In this document: positions 33,136 to 46,489 of the stretch, piece by piece
Numbering within the stretch: the first letter of the stretch is position 1
Layout: each line of letters starts with the position of its first letter
Origin: Leptobrachium leishanense
Lineage: Eukaryota; Chordata; Amphibia; Anura; Megophryidae
NCBI GenBank assembly: GCA_009667805.1
Contig: CM019064.1
Location: forward strand, 77,622,400 to 77,686,399
Length of the DNA stretch: 64,000 nt
Direction: 5' to 3'
Notes under the pieces: generated by a model
Database searches by the model: none
What the model saw: the letters and a program-made list of their open reading frames with translations, nothing else
What the model was told of the DNA's origin: nothing
Program-made: the position numbers and the translations under genes

Positions 33136-36100
33136 CTATTCCATTACGTCAGCATCAGGGGATTGATAGCTGCTGATCCAGGATTGATTCATTTTTATAA
33201 ATGTCAGCCGGTCTACAGAGTCGGTGGACAGACGCACTCTTTTGTCTGTGACAAAACCTCCAGCAGCACTGAACGTCCTTTCAGAAAGCATGCTGGATGA
33301 AAGGCAACCTAGTAGCTGCATAGCATATTGGCTAAGTTCTGGCCAAATGGGTGCCTACATTTGACGTCCATGGGCGTTGTGGACTAAAAAAAATTAAAAA
33401 GGCATCAGTCAAGCGGCCCAGGCCATAACCTCTATTCCTCTGATCATCCGCAGCCTCAGAAGCACCTGTGTCATCACTTGGTAACCTACCAGTGCCTGGA
33501 AAGGTGTTACACAAGTGTCGCTTTAGAGCGTCCTCAAGTTTTTTCATCCCGTCCTCCCTCTGTGCGGGCAGGATGAGCTCTGCAACTTTACCCTTATATC
33601 GTGGATCAAGAAGGCTTGCCAACCAGTAATGATCCCTCTCCTTGATAGCACGAATCCTGGGGTCCTTTACCAGTTTTTGCAGGATAAGGGAGCCCATGCA
33701 GCTTAGGTTGGAGGTGGCATTAGCTTCCGAGTCTTCCTGGTCAATGAGGAGGATGACCCCCATCGTGCACTTCCTCCTCCCAGCCACGTACTAGTCCTTG
33801 TGTTTCTGGGCACACAAAACCCTCCCTTGAGGAATCCCCACCTTCAATGCCCCCACTACTTAAATATTCCTCCTCCTCATTCTCCTCCTGTCTGATCTGA
33901 GGAGGACCCGCTGGAATGCTGTCTGCGGAAAGACTGGGGCCTTGAGAGCTAGGGAAGGCCTCCTCTTCCTCCCGATGCTCTGCCTCTAGAACCACATCTA
34001 TAATTCCCCGCAGAGTGTGCTCCAGCAGGAACACTAAAGGAATTGTGTCACTAATGCATGCACTGTCCCTGCTCACCATCCTCGTTGCCTCCTCAAATGG
34101 TGACAGTACAGTGCATGCATCCTTGATCATCAGCCACTGCGGGGGGGGAAAAAAAAACAAGTCGACCTGAACCTGTCCTTGTGCCGTACTCACTAGACAT
34201 GTGCATTCGTTTTAGTACTAAAACGATTTAGTCCGAATTTTGGGATAATTTAGTTTTCGTATGACTCAAGAGAAACGAAACTGCTCAGTACAAAAAACGA
34301 AAGAAACTAAAATAAAATGCACTACATTTTAGTTTCAGTCCTTTATGTGATATTACATTGATGAGTGAAGGAGACCAGCAATGAAGAGCGCAACATCGCA
34401 ACATTCGAAGTTCTGCACCCTCCACATGCCAATGCAGTAGGATGTTCTATACAGAGGGGCATTAATTAATGCAAGAGGATGTTCTATACATTATACAGAG
34501 AGGGGTATTAATACATGAGGATGTTATATACATTATACAGAGAAAGGTATAAATTGAGGAGGATGTTCTATATAGAGAGGGACATTAATTAATTCAGGAG
34601 GATGTTCTATATATTATACAGAGAGGGGTATTAATTAATGCAGGAGAATGTTCTAAACATTATACAGAGAAGAGCCTTTTTTTTTTAGCCCTTTAAATCC
34701 AGTGACTGTGAGCGCTGAGATTGGCTGCTTGTTACATTATCTCTCAGTACAATGTATCAGGCTCAGCTGTTACAGTAACTGACTGTAACAGCGCTCAGAG
34801 TTTCAGGAAAACAAGGAAATAATATTGTTCTAACCTCTTATATATAAAAATATTATTTACTAGTTTTACTGAAACTCTGAGCGCTGTGATGAGCAGCAGT
34901 CAGTTACTGTAACAGCTTTGCCTGACACGGGGCAGTATTACAATGTTGGTGCTAATTTAACCAGAGCTGTTGTAAACTGAAAACCTCCATAGGCTATAAT
35001 GGCTCTGGGAAGTTTACAACAGCTCTGGCTAAGTGAGTACCAGCTATGTAATATGGCACACATTGTGCTGAGAGTGAGAGATACTGTAACAAGAAGCAAT
35101 CTCAGCCTTCTGAGGAGCCACTACAATAGTAATTGTATCCACTGGTTTTCGGATGAACGAAATTAGTTTTCATACTAAAGAACTGAAAACGAATTTCTTT
35201 AGCAACTAAATAAATTGCATTTTAGGACTAATCCATTAGTTCAAAACGAAATTTTGTGCTGTGCACATGTCTAGTACTCACACAGGTACTCATTGATGGC
35301 CCTCTGCTGCTTGTGCAGACGCTGCAGCATTGCCAATGTTGAGTTCCACCTGGTGGGCATGTCACAGATCAGACGGTTTGTGGGAAGGTGGAATTCTCTT
35401 TGAATTTCTCCGAGGCGAACACTTGCTGGGAATGACCATCTGAAGTGGCTGCAGACTTTTCTGGCCTGGCTGAGAAGCTCTGCCAGCCCTGGGTACCTGG
35501 TTAGGAAACGCTGTACCACCAGATTTAGGACGTGTGCAAGGCATGGTACATGCGTCAACTTACCCAGGCGTAGGGCGGAGAGAAGGTTGCTGCAATTATC
35601 ACAGACGACCATTCCCAGCTCAAGCTGGTGTGGTGTTAACCATATCTGCACCTGCCCCTGCAGAGCTGACAGAATTTCTGGCCCGGTGTGGCTCCTGTCC
35701 CCTAAACAAACCAGCTCAAGCACAGTATGGCATCTTTTTGCTTGAGCCATTGCGTAGCCCCTGCCACTTAAACTCGGTTTAACTGCCACTTCGCCAGAGA
35801 CAGAGGAGGAGGAGGAAGAGGGAGAGGTGGTGGTGGAGCAGACAGACCTCATACAAGCAGTTTTCTGGAGGCATGGTGGATGAACAAGCTCCAGCACAGA
35901 GCCCCGTCTTGGATCCCTCCTAGCTGCAATCAGAGTTACCCAGTGTGCCGTGAAGGAAATGTAACGGCCCTGTCCATGCTTGCTGGACCACATGTCTAAA
36001 GTCACATGCACCTTGCTGCTAACTGCCTTTCCCATGTGTCTTCCACGTGCTGGTACAGTGCTGGAATGGCCTTCCGTTAAAAGTAATGGCGTTTTGGAAC

Positions 36101-37347
36101 ATGCCACTGTGGTACAGCACATTCAGCAAATTTATGGAAGGGAGCAGAGTCCACCAGCTGGAAAGGCAGCAGCTGCAATGCGAGTAATTTTGCTAAGCTG
36201 GCATTTAGACGTTGTGCTTGGGGATGGTTGGGACTATATTTTTTCTTACGCTGCAGCAGCTGGGGCAACGTAATCTGACTGCGTAAATCTTCAGCTGATG
36301 GGATGCTGTCACATTGTGAGGAAGGACCTGGTACATCCATTACTGTAGCATCATCCCTCTCAGTGGAGGTTGGAGTCAATGACATGGCAGGACATATAGT
36401 GGGGGTAGAGACAGGTGAGGAGGACCTACGCAAAGTTTTGCGCCAACGGGATGCATGGCAGGTGGTCATATGTCCCTCAAGCACGTGGTACCCAAGCGTC
36501 CGGTGTCTTTCCCACGCTTGAGCCTCATCTGACATAGATTACAAATAGCAACGGTGGGGTCTGCTGCACATTTCTTAAAGAACTCCCAGACAGCAGAGTT
36601 CCTGGATGTGTGCTTTGAGACAACAGCGCTCTGCACCTGAGCAGCTCTGACATCTGATGCCTTGGACTGGCTAGTGCTACGGTTGGTCTTAGAGGACGTT
36701 GTGCCTCGTGTTTGTTGTGCCTCCTCCTCCTCACTTGACTCCTCTGTTCGATCAGGCACCCAGGTGGAGTCAGTGACCTCATCATCATTGTCATCACCCC
36801 CTATCTCCTCGTCACTGGAGCCAACTTGGCAGTATGCTGCAGCTGCTGGGGCAACATGAGTGCCAGTTATTTGTGAGTCACTGGCACCCCCTTCCTCTAG
36901 GTTCATTATATTCCCTTCCTCAACCTCAGAGATTGAATCAGAGCACTGTAGTTGCTGTGCATCCTCAAGCAGCATGTCACTGTCATTTTAGTCAAACAAT
37001 TCAGCTGACTCCTCCGTGTGTGATAGTGAGGCTACGGCAGGAGTAGCTGTGGACATGGAGGCTGCATTAGATGCTTTGGCAGCTGAGGTGGACTGTAAAG
37101 CACTACAAGCCTGGCTGGCAGAGGACTCGGAGGATGAGGATGGCCTTGTTAGCCAATCCTCCAAATCCTCTGTATGTTGCTGCTGCTTGAGAAGACGGCC
37201 AGCACCAGTTAGAAAGGACAAGCGTGCCCCTGCAGAGGATGCACCATGTCCACGACGACCAGAGGCACAGCCTCCCGACACAGAGGCTGCTTGCCCTCTT
37301 ATCTGTGCCTGGGAGCGTCTGCCTGTCCTTTTTGGTCTTTCTGACAT
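33136..37347 (-). pseudogene. hAT (ZBED-type) transposase, multiple breaks
   Basis: Reading from 37,347 leftwards: a Ser/Ala-rich N-terminus; an in-frame TAA at 36,988; an acidic segment; a BED zinc finger (AVWEFFKKC, then ICNLCQMRLKRG) whose His end follows a frameshift near 36,475 (HMTTCHASRW); the linker with RHYF and another frameshift near 36,080-36,100; the RNase H-like core (VHVTLDMWSSKHGQGRYISF, then CDNCSNLLSAL, CLAHVLNLVV and TRWNSTLAML); the nested MITE at 34,194-35,273; then more core (CTVLSPFEEATRMVSRD, LASLLDPRYKGK) after further shifts; and the hAT dimerisation end SSSMLSERTFSAAGGFVTDKR. It would cut and paste hAT DNA if intact; with at least five breaks it is dead. Confidence 0.9.
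34194..35273. mobile_element. 1.1-kb hAT MITE inserted in the hAT transposase gene
   Basis: The ends TAGACATGTGCATTCG and the inverse of CTGTGCACATGTCTA are flanked by an exact 8-bp GTACTCAC duplication (34,186-34,193; 35,274-35,281). Its interior has short near-repeats (GAGGATGTTCTATA) and a family D MITE at 34,937-35,052. It is the same subfamily as the 4.1-kb element at 27,728. Confidence 0.92.
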
Positions 37348-37569
37348 GGTGAGTGATATATAGATTACATATATACAGAACTCTGATTCAACTCTGTTAT
37401 AAAAATTGGAGATATGCAGAACTCTGATTCAACTCTGGTATAAAGATTAAAGATTTCCAGAACTCTGGTATAACTCAGTGAGACACCCTGATAGCTGGCA
37501 GCCAGTGACAAGACACAGTTTACAATTCCCAGAAACCTCCTATAAATCAGTGAGACCCCCTGATGGGTG

Positions 37570-38345
37570 GCAGTGACAAGACACAGATTACCACAATTCC
37601 CAGATATTTTGTAGAAATTACTGACCCCCCAAAATACTTGGTGGCAGTGAGAACACACGATTAGAACAATTCCCAAATATTGTGTAGAAATTACTGACCT
37701 CCGAAAATACTGGGTGGCAGTGAGAACACGCGGATTAGAACAATTCCCAGAAATATTGTAGAAATGAGACCCCCCCCAGTAGCTGGTGGCAGACTGGCAG
37801 TGGGAACACACACTAACACAAGAACAATCTCCTCTCAAACACGTGCTGAAGCGCTGTGTGAAGCCTTATATAGTGTGCTGCGGGACTTAGCTCTGTGAGC
37901 CCATGATTGGGCAAAATTTGCTCAATCAGGACTCTGAGCCGTGATTGGCATAGTCTTGAACCCCCAAAATACTTGGTGGCAGTGAGAACACACGATTATA
38001 ACAATTCCCAAATATTGTGTAGAAATTACTGACCTCCGAAAATACTGGGTGGCAGTGAGAACACGTGGATTAGAACAATTCCCAAATATTTTGTAGAAAT
38101 TACTGACCCCCCAAAATACTGGGTGGCAGTGAGAACACACGGATTAGAACAATTCCCAGAAATATTGTAGAAATGAGACCCCCCCCAGTAGCTGGTGGCA
38201 GACTGGCAGTGAGAACACACACTAACACAAGAACAATCTCCTCTCAAACACGTGCTGAAGCGCTGTGTGAAGCCTTATATAGTGTGCTGCGGGACTTAGC
38301 TCTGTGAGCCCGTGATTGGGCAAAATTTGCTCAATCAGGACTCTG
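37570..38345. repeat. Subterminal direct repeats of the 6.2-kb hAT
   Basis: A unit of about 70 bp (TTAGAACAATTCCCAAATAT, then AGAAATTACTGACC, then GGTGGCAGTGAGAACAC) occurs several times, and a larger block is duplicated with a 409-bp offset (CTAACACAAGAACAATCTCC at 37,813 and 38,222). It lies just upstream of the transposase start, so it could be promoter or transposase-binding DNA. Confidence 0.85.
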
Positions 38346-38582
38346 AGCCGTGATTGGCATAGTCTTGAACCTGTTTTGCACCTGACCTGTGGTCCGGTGC
38401 AAGGCTGTAGCCAATTACAAGCTTCAGGCAGTGGAAAAGTGCATTGTGGTCCATTGTGGTGCATTGTGGGCGAACATGCGGCAAACACGCGGAATTGTTC
38501 GTAGTTTGCGAACATATGAACAGGCGATGTTCGAATTGAACTCTGAACCAATCGAACTGAACAGCACATTTCTAGTGCAGAC

Positions 38583-38848
38583 TGCATTGTTTCCATAAAG
38601 GACCACCAGGCATCTGCCCTCTTCTCCCCCCCCCCCACCCCCACTGATGCACCGGGGATATATTGGAGGGTGAAGGGATTCACAGGACCATAAGGCATTC
38701 ATTGATGTGAGTCTGTGGCCAAAATGAAGTCCTCACAACAGTAAATATCACTTTTGTTGCAATTGCAGTAAACTGTACAGTATCCATGACAGGAATATTG
38801 TTTCACCATTATTGATCCACCGTAGTTAATTGAACTAAATCAATTTTG
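38583..38848. other. Unassigned spacer
   Basis: Contains a C-run (about 38,627-38,640) and nothing else recognised. Confidence 0.5.
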
Positions 38849-38852
38849 TTAA

Positions 38853-39282
38853 CCCCTTCACCACCTGGTGATTTTCCAAAAATCCACTGTCAGGGCCAGT
38901 GGTTTTTGGAAGATCATTTTTAATTAATCATACAGTAAGGAATATTTGGTAATATATTTGACAGGCAGATGTCACCATCTACTGGCCAATTGGAGTTACC
39001 AGAGATAGAACTTCAGTTCAAGGCTCTGTGCAGTTTCAGGTGGGGAAGCCCGATAAAGGACAATTCTTAGATGATTTTGCCAGTGTTAGTACCTTGGGCA
39101 TTATGCCCACAGGGCTGAAATGCTGGCGGCACCTTCTGGAGCACAAACAAAAAAAATTTGTTTGCAACAAATGAATTTCATTTGCAATCATACAGCATAG
39201 CCCAAATCGTGTTAACATGATTTTGGGCTGCTATGTCTACTGTTGCTGATCGTATATATACATGATCACTGAAGTGAATGGG
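38853..39282. mobile_element. piggyBac-like MITE with TTAA target
   Basis: TTAA on both sides (38,849-38,852; 39,283-39,286). The ends CCCCTTCACCACCTGGTGAT and the inverse of ATCACTGAAGTGAATGGG share CCC-TTCAC. The inner part shares the small palindromic repeat AGTAAGGAATATTTGG. Confidence 0.75.
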
Positions 39283-39423
39283 TTAATAAGGGATTATTCA
39301 GGAAACCACCATTCTTTTAAGAGATTTGTTACAATGCCTGTTCACTCTCTGTATGGCGGTTTATATATAGACACCCTGAAGTAAAAAATAAAGGGTCTCT
39401 CATTCTTCCATTGGCTGATAGCA

Positions 39424-40183
39424 TGTCAGGGATCCGAACCAGGGGGGTGTGGGTGTGAGCACTGGATGCAGTGATACAAAGGGGAACTAGACCTTAGCTG
39501 AGGTATAACAGACTGTATTGACCAGAGAATGTAGGAGAAGCGAGAGAGTCAGGCCTGGAATAGAGCTGGACACAGGACAAGGATACTGGAAGGTAGAGTC
39601 TTGACTGGGCAAAGAGGAACAGAGAAAGGGAACGCAGACACAGAGGACAACACACTGGGAACTCACGGGAGGTAAGCGACTCTAGAAAGGCAGGACAGGA
39701 AAAGGGCTGACTGGTGACTAAGGAACAAATTGGAGATTTGGGTAGCAGATTGAATTCTGGCATGAACACAGGGCACCGTGAAGACTGACAGGAACACAGT
39801 ACATGTCAGAGACTGTCAGGATCATGGCTTAGTCGGGAACACGTCTTGGAACAAGGGGTTCAGGCTTCTGGAGCAGCAGAACTCTGGATCACCTTGTTAG
39901 GTGGATGAGTAACAATGCTGAAGTATTGGACCTCGGCTGTGTCTTCCTTTTAAATGGAGGTCCTCAGGCTAAAGCACATACACCTGGGTATGAGTGGTGG
40001 ATCAACAGACAAGGACAGCTGTAAAACCTGGCCTGGGGCCAGGAAAAGTGCTGCCAGGATGTCAACATACCAGCTCGGGCCTTTCTGTGGCGTCGCCGAG
40101 TTCCTTGACATAGCAACGGGGGGGGGCAGGGTCCCACTTTCTTTGTCACCGAAGGTGAACCAGCCATCACATTGACCGTGACA
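39424..40183 (-). mobile_element. Possible solo LTR
   Basis: On the minus strand the segment runs from TGTCACGGTCAATGTGATGG to GGTTCGGATCCCTGACA, the TG...CA form of an LTR. The length (about 760 bp) fits. A TAGCA pentamer precedes it, but the matching one lies 10 bp beyond the other end, so the boundary is uncertain. Confidence 0.4.
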
Positions 40184-40649
40184 GTGTTAACGGTAGCAAG
40201 CACTCAGACAATGTGAAGCCACCATAGTCTCGAAAAACTGCCCAAAGTATAAGTGAATTTTCTTCCACAGGTCAGGATGATGCGTTTAGTTAGTTTTAAT
40301 AATGGAATAGGTCATCCAGTATATTTAATTTAGTTATGGTCTCGCTCAGCCTCAACCAAAGTAAAAAATTTGCTGACCTAAAATACAGTGTTCTGAGAAG
40401 GGAGATCTGACTGAAGTTAACTGGAGAAGCCTTATATAATACAATATATGTGTAAAATTGTATAATGGCTAGGGGTGTTGACTGTATAATACAGATTGAC
40501 TATCCCTTACGTGAAACTCCAAAATATTTCAAAATCTAAATGTGTGAGCACAGGCATGACTTCAAAAGTGTATAATTCCTCACCTGACCTCTTATGACAG
40601 AAGACAACGTTATTAATAATATTATATAAAACTACCTCCCGGCTATGTA
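40184..40649. other. Unassigned AT-rich spacer
   Basis: Nothing recognised. Confidence 0.5.
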
Positions 40650-40765
40650 CAGTTGTGTTCAAAATTATTCAACCCCCACTGAAATTGAGTGTTTTGGCCA
40701 GTTTGACATTGATTTTGATCATTCAGTCATCTTGCTTACAATTAAATCAAAGAGGCACATGTAGT
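40650..40765 (+). mobile_element. Tc1 terminal repeat fragment
   Basis: Begins after TA with CAGTTGTGTTCAAAATTATT and is the inverse of the right end of the complete Tc1 (54,436-54,565), with only a few differences. The rest of this copy is missing; CR1 sequence follows. Confidence 0.85.
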
Positions 40766-40766
40766 G

Positions 40767-41812
40767 AAACCCAAGAGTGAAAATGTAGGTTCACTAAAAT
40801 CTGAGTCAGGGTTATTATTAACGGAAGATCAGGATAAGGCAGAAATTTTGAATGATTATTTTTCTTCAGTATTTATCAAAGAGAAACTATAACAGGAGAC
40901 ATGAAATTCATTAATAAAAACTTACTAATACAAAGTGACTGGTTGACTCAGGACAAGGTTTTGCAGAAATTAAACAATGTGAATGTGAATAAAGCCCCAG
41001 GGCCAGATGGAATTCACCCACGAGTACTGAGAGAGCTATGTGTTGAAATATGTAAACCTCTGTTCTTAATCTTTCAAGATTCTTTTCTTTCAGGAATAGT
41101 ACCAGAGGATTGGAGAAAAGCTGACGTGGTCCCTATATTTAAGAAAGGTTTAAAATTTGTGCCTGGGAATTATAGACCTGTGAGCTAACATCTGTGGCTG
41201 GGAAAGTATTTGAGGGTTACTAAGGGATAATATTCAGGAATTTATTGGGAGGTATAGTGTAATTGGCAAAAATCAGCATGGTTTCATGAAACACAGATCA
41301 TGTCAGACTAACCTAATTACGTTCTATGAGGAAGTAAGTAGAAGTATAGATCAGGGGGTCGCAGTGGATGTGATTTACTTAGATTTTGCCAAAGCTTTCG
41401 ACACAGTTCCACACAAAAGGTTACTATTTAAATTGAGAAAAAATGGTCTAGATGAAAATACTTGTTCTTGGATAGAAAACTGGCTAAAAGATAGGGTACG
41501 GAGAGTGGTCATAAATAGTACATTTTCAAGATGGACACCAGTGGTAAGTGGTGTCCCTCAGGGGTCTGTTATAGGACCAATACTATTCAATTTATTTATA
41601 AATGACCTTGAGATAGGCATTGAAAGTCATGTATCAGTGTTTGCAGATGACACAAAACTAGGAAAAGTAATGCAATGTGAGCAGGATGCTACTTCGCTGC
41701 AGAGGGACTTAGATAAATTGGGGGACTGGGCACTTAAATGGCAGATGAGATTTAATCTAGATAAATGCAAAGTTATGCACTTTGGAGTGAAGAACACGCA
41801 AGTAATTTATAC
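40767..41812 (+). pseudogene. CR1 LINE RT fragment
   Basis: Frames at 40,901-41,188 (KAPGPDGIHPRVLRELC, then VPIFKKGLKFVPGNYRPVS) and 41,286-41,852 (LDFAKAFDTVPHKRLL, then [15 protein letters not shown] and FADDT at about 41,640) cover most of the RT. A frameshift lies between them at about 41,185. Both ends are truncated. It is very close to the SINE-bearing copy at 19.5-21.7 kb but less damaged. Confidence 0.88.
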
Positions 41813-43738
41813 CCAGATGCCAGGGAAGGCCCTTCATTGCGCATATATTTGAGCCCTTGAGGCAGGTTTGTGGTTTGTTTCATAATGTTTAATCCAGCAC
41901 ACACTAACATAACTAGAAACAGAGCTAGAGTTTTGGTACATACAAGGACTAACTTGAATTGTCTCTAAGTTCTGAAGGTTTCGAGACCAACAGATTACCT
42001 AGGACACAAACAGCAGACGTGGAATGACAGTCCATGAAGTACTCAAGGTACAGGGCAGTCAGAAATGCAGAAATGACATAAAACAGAAATGAACAATGGT
42101 TAGTGATCGTGGTCTTAAGCAAAAGCATAAACATAAGTTGTAACCTGGGAACAAGGACCCCGGAGGGTTGCAAACGATACCCCTAAACGTAAAGGGATAC
42201 AACCCAAAACAGCGAGTGATCAACCCAGCAACCAGCAGGGGGTTGAGTCACTAAAACAAGTGATACGGTGTAATATACACACAGTAATTCTCAACAGGAC
42301 AGACAGACTTAAATGAATTCAACAGAGTGCAGGGCAGAACTCGTTGGTACCTGAAAATTGCTGTGAACAGAACTGCTGATCCTGGCACTCCCTCCAGGGA
42401 GATTAGAACAACAAGAGAAACTGCTCAGTAGCTATTGATCGAGACCAAAAGATCTACTGAGCAAAAACACAAAACTAAACACACACAAGAGAATGGTCCA
42501 AAAACATAAGCCAGGTCATACAAGAGAAGTCCAGACAAAATATCTTTAGGGGACAAACGTAAGCGTAATCCAATAACCAGAAGTCATACACGAGTAATCA
42601 GAATTTCTATATAATATCAAGAACAGTGAGTTATATTTCAAGGACAAGGAGCAGGAACTTAATAGGTGTAACCTATCCAGACCCAGGGAGCAAGAGACTT
42701 ACTAGGCCTATATATAGGGCTGAGAAGGTCATGTGACCGCAGACCAATCAGCCAACAGATACAGGGTAATTCAAAGAGATTCGAAAAGTCACCGCACGTT
42801 CGGTGACTTTTCGTTCTCTTCAATTCGGTTCCTTTTGCCGATCCCATTTCGGTGACCCTGCGGTGTATTCAGCAAACCCCACAGGGTCCCCAAATTGCAG
42901 GGAAAAGCTGCCGCAAACCTGACGAAAACTAACCGCAAAACCCAGCGAATGCACGCAGAAAACCCGCAAAAACATCTGGATTAACCCACCGAACACCACG
43001 GAAAAATCCGAGCAGGAGCCGATCGCAGCCACCGGAAAAAGCCGAGACCGCAGAAGAGGCAGTGAATAAATTAGGAAAACAGTTTGCATGAATGTTTGAA
43101 AAGTAAAACTCTGTTTGCAAAGAAACTACTGAGCGAAAATGTCTGAAATTTGCATATGAGGTCCAGGGAATGATAATAAAAAGGGCTGTTACAGAAAAAA
43201 TAAGTAAACTTAAAAAAAATCGGACTTTTAATTTTTTTTTAAAAAATCCAGAAAAATGCTTAAGAGCCTAAAAAATCTATAAATAAATAGACTCTTTACT
43301 GCAGAATTTTATAATGAACGGTTTATTAGATATTGAATTAAAACGGGAATATTTTTAACATTGGAGCCTATGGGATTCTCCTGAATAAACCTGTGGAATG
43401 ACACCACCGAATGGCAGGGCATTTCGGGAACCTTTCACTGCTGGTTTGTGTTCTCTGAATATCCGAAGCAGTGCTTTTTTATGGGGATTTCACTGCCCTC
43501 GAACAGGCACCGAACAGGCGCCGTATGTGCAGGCAATTCGCCAGGATTTGGCGAATTGCCTGCTCTCTGGATAGCCGAATGGCCAAGAAAGGTAACCGAA
43601 CGCTGATTTTCAGCGTTAGGTTACCTTTCTCAAGCAATTCGGATCTCTTTGAATTACTCTGATAGTCTGTAGAACCTGAAAACCAAAAAAACATGAATCC
43701 CTGCTACAACCAGCAGGGGGCCGGACCGAGATGTGACA
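41813..43738 (-). mobile_element. LTR-like sequence carrying a family C MITE
   Basis: On the minus strand it would start TGTCACATCTCGGTCCGG at 43,738, followed (beyond the MITE) by a promoter-like CCCTATATATAGGCC near 42,715. I could not find the other LTR end or coding sequence. 41,813-42,650 otherwise holds nothing recognisable. Confidence 0.3.
42762..43661. mobile_element. MITE, family C (reverse orientation to 26,029)
   Basis: The ends CAGGGTAATTCAAAGAGATT and the inverse of GGATCTCTTTGAATTACTCTG are flanked by ATA on both sides. Its interior is the reverse complement of the element at 26,029-26,941, including the subterminal hairpins. Confidence 0.85.
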
Positions 43739-44172
43739 CAAACGCATTTTCTCATCCGTCAAAAAATAGCGTTAGTAATAAAAACGCGCAAAACGAAATG
43801 TAATACGCGAGCAATAACGTTGCGTATGTACAGTTGTGTTCAACCCCCAATGCTGTAAAGGGTTTTAGGGAATTTAGTGTACATTTGTAATTGTATTCAG
43901 AATGAAATCCTACAAGGACTTTTTAAAGAACCATATGCAACTAAAATGACATCAATTGGTTTTGTAATACAGTAGTAAATGTTTCTTTTGTGAATTCTTC
44001 ATTGACACAATTATTCAACCCCTTAAAGACTACCACTCTGAAGAACAGAGGTTCATTCAAGTGTTTTCAATCAGGTATTGAAAACACCTGTGGATGTCAC
44101 AGAGCAGCAATAAAGCATAATAAGCACCAATTAGGCAGCTTTAAAATGACTGTGATACTCAGCTCCTTCTAG

Positions 44173-45240
<1,068 letters not shown>

Positions 45241-45295
45241 AACTGATAATGATGTGAGCACAGAAAAAACATTTGTGGTTATTTCATTATAAATG

Positions 45296-46485
45296 AGAAA
45301 AACCACAACATATGCCTATAGAATAGAAATAAAAACAACAGATTGCGCAATACCAGAGGTAAAAATGGATATGAACAGAAGATAACAATTGCACACTCAC
45401 AGAGGTGGAGCCTGTGAGTCTCTCTGTCAGCACCTGCAAGCCACTTGAGGGGGGGCTTCACCCACAGTATTCAATGGTTGTTATCACGCTTCTTATGCTT
45501 GTATACACTCTTTCTTGGCCGGAATGGTGAAGTGGCACGAATGTGACCTCGGACAAATGGAGAGTGTATAGCGTAATATTGCTATGCTAATACTGTATGA
45601 CAAAAAAGCAATAGCACACTCACGTGATATGGAGCCTCTTGTTAGGGTGGCTCAGTAGATAAGGCCTCAGACCATTTTGGGTAGGTCTCACCCTTCTTGA
45701 GACTTAGTGGATACCGGGAGTGCAGGTTCCTGGATCTCAGATGATCAAAAAGTAATGATAAATAATAAGTAATGGCAAATAAAATGAGCATAAAAGTATT
45801 AAGGAGATAAAAAATTTATTCCAAATAAAAATAAATAAAATGAGTACAAAAAATAAGGGAAATAAACCGAAACGCGTTTCTCCTGCCGTTCTGCAGGCTT
45901 CCTCAGTCGGTAATAGCCCCTTGAGTGTCCATACATGATCTTAAATAATGTCCCAATAATTGGAGAAGACATGTCATTGGCGTGCGGTTCACCGTTGTTG
46001 TCGATGTGCTTCATGACTTCCGGAACTTCCGGTTTGCGTCTCATCTACCGGATATGCGCCTGCGGGCCAAGCGATGATTTCCGGTTTGCGTTTCACGCAT
46101 CGGAACTTCGGTTCATGGAGTAGGAACGGATATCTGCATGCTTCTACAGATGGCTAAAGAGATCCCAAAATAGGAGAAGGAGGAAGAGCCTCCAAAAGGC
46201 ACAGAACAAAAAGGGGGGGGGGGAAGGAGAGTCCTCTTGTCCAGGGGCAAAAAGTCCAGCGGCCACCACATAACAGTCCGGAAGGGAAATATGCAAAAAA
46301 AGAAAAAATAAATAAAAATAAAAAATATATAATACACGCATAAAAATCATGAAACATAAATAATACTATATATAACACAGGAATAATACAGTGACAGGAA
46401 AAAAGAGAAATATATAGTGTCTTTAATAAAAAATAATATACACAGAGAGCCTAAATATATAATTCATAAAAAATAGGAAGAATGA
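45296..46485 (-). repeat. PLE pseudo-LTR, left copy
   Basis: Nearly identical to 50,229-51,420 (direct) and to the reverse complement of 52,980-54,185. Carries a hammerhead-like motif at 45,866-45,911 and an AT-rich 3' UTR. Confidence 0.88.
45866..45911 (-). ncRNA. Hammerhead-ribozyme-like motif (PLE copy 1)
   Basis: On the minus strand: helix I ACCGA/TCGGT, core CTGAGGA, helix II CCTGC/GCAGG with one or two unpaired bases at its base, GAAA, ACGCGT, cleavage GTT^TCGGT. Helix I and II differ wholly in sequence from the 4983 motif yet still pair. Confidence 0.7.
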
Positions 46486-46489
46486 AAAA

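Larger units (their letters stand above)
32365..38574 (-). mobile_element. 6.2-kb hAT transposon with decayed BED-finger transposase
   Basis: An exact 8-bp target duplication GTGCAGAC is at 32,357-32,364 and 38,575-38,582. The ends are TAGGGATAAGCCGAACACC and the inverse of AACAGCACATTTCTA. The transposase gene is on the minus strand. The 3' part has a direct repeat (CACACTGTAACCC, then TTGTGGAAGAGT, at about 32,928 and 33,062); the 5' part has subterminal repeats (37,570-38,345). A hAT MITE split the gene later. A truncated relative lies at 57,622-59,828. Confidence 0.92.
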
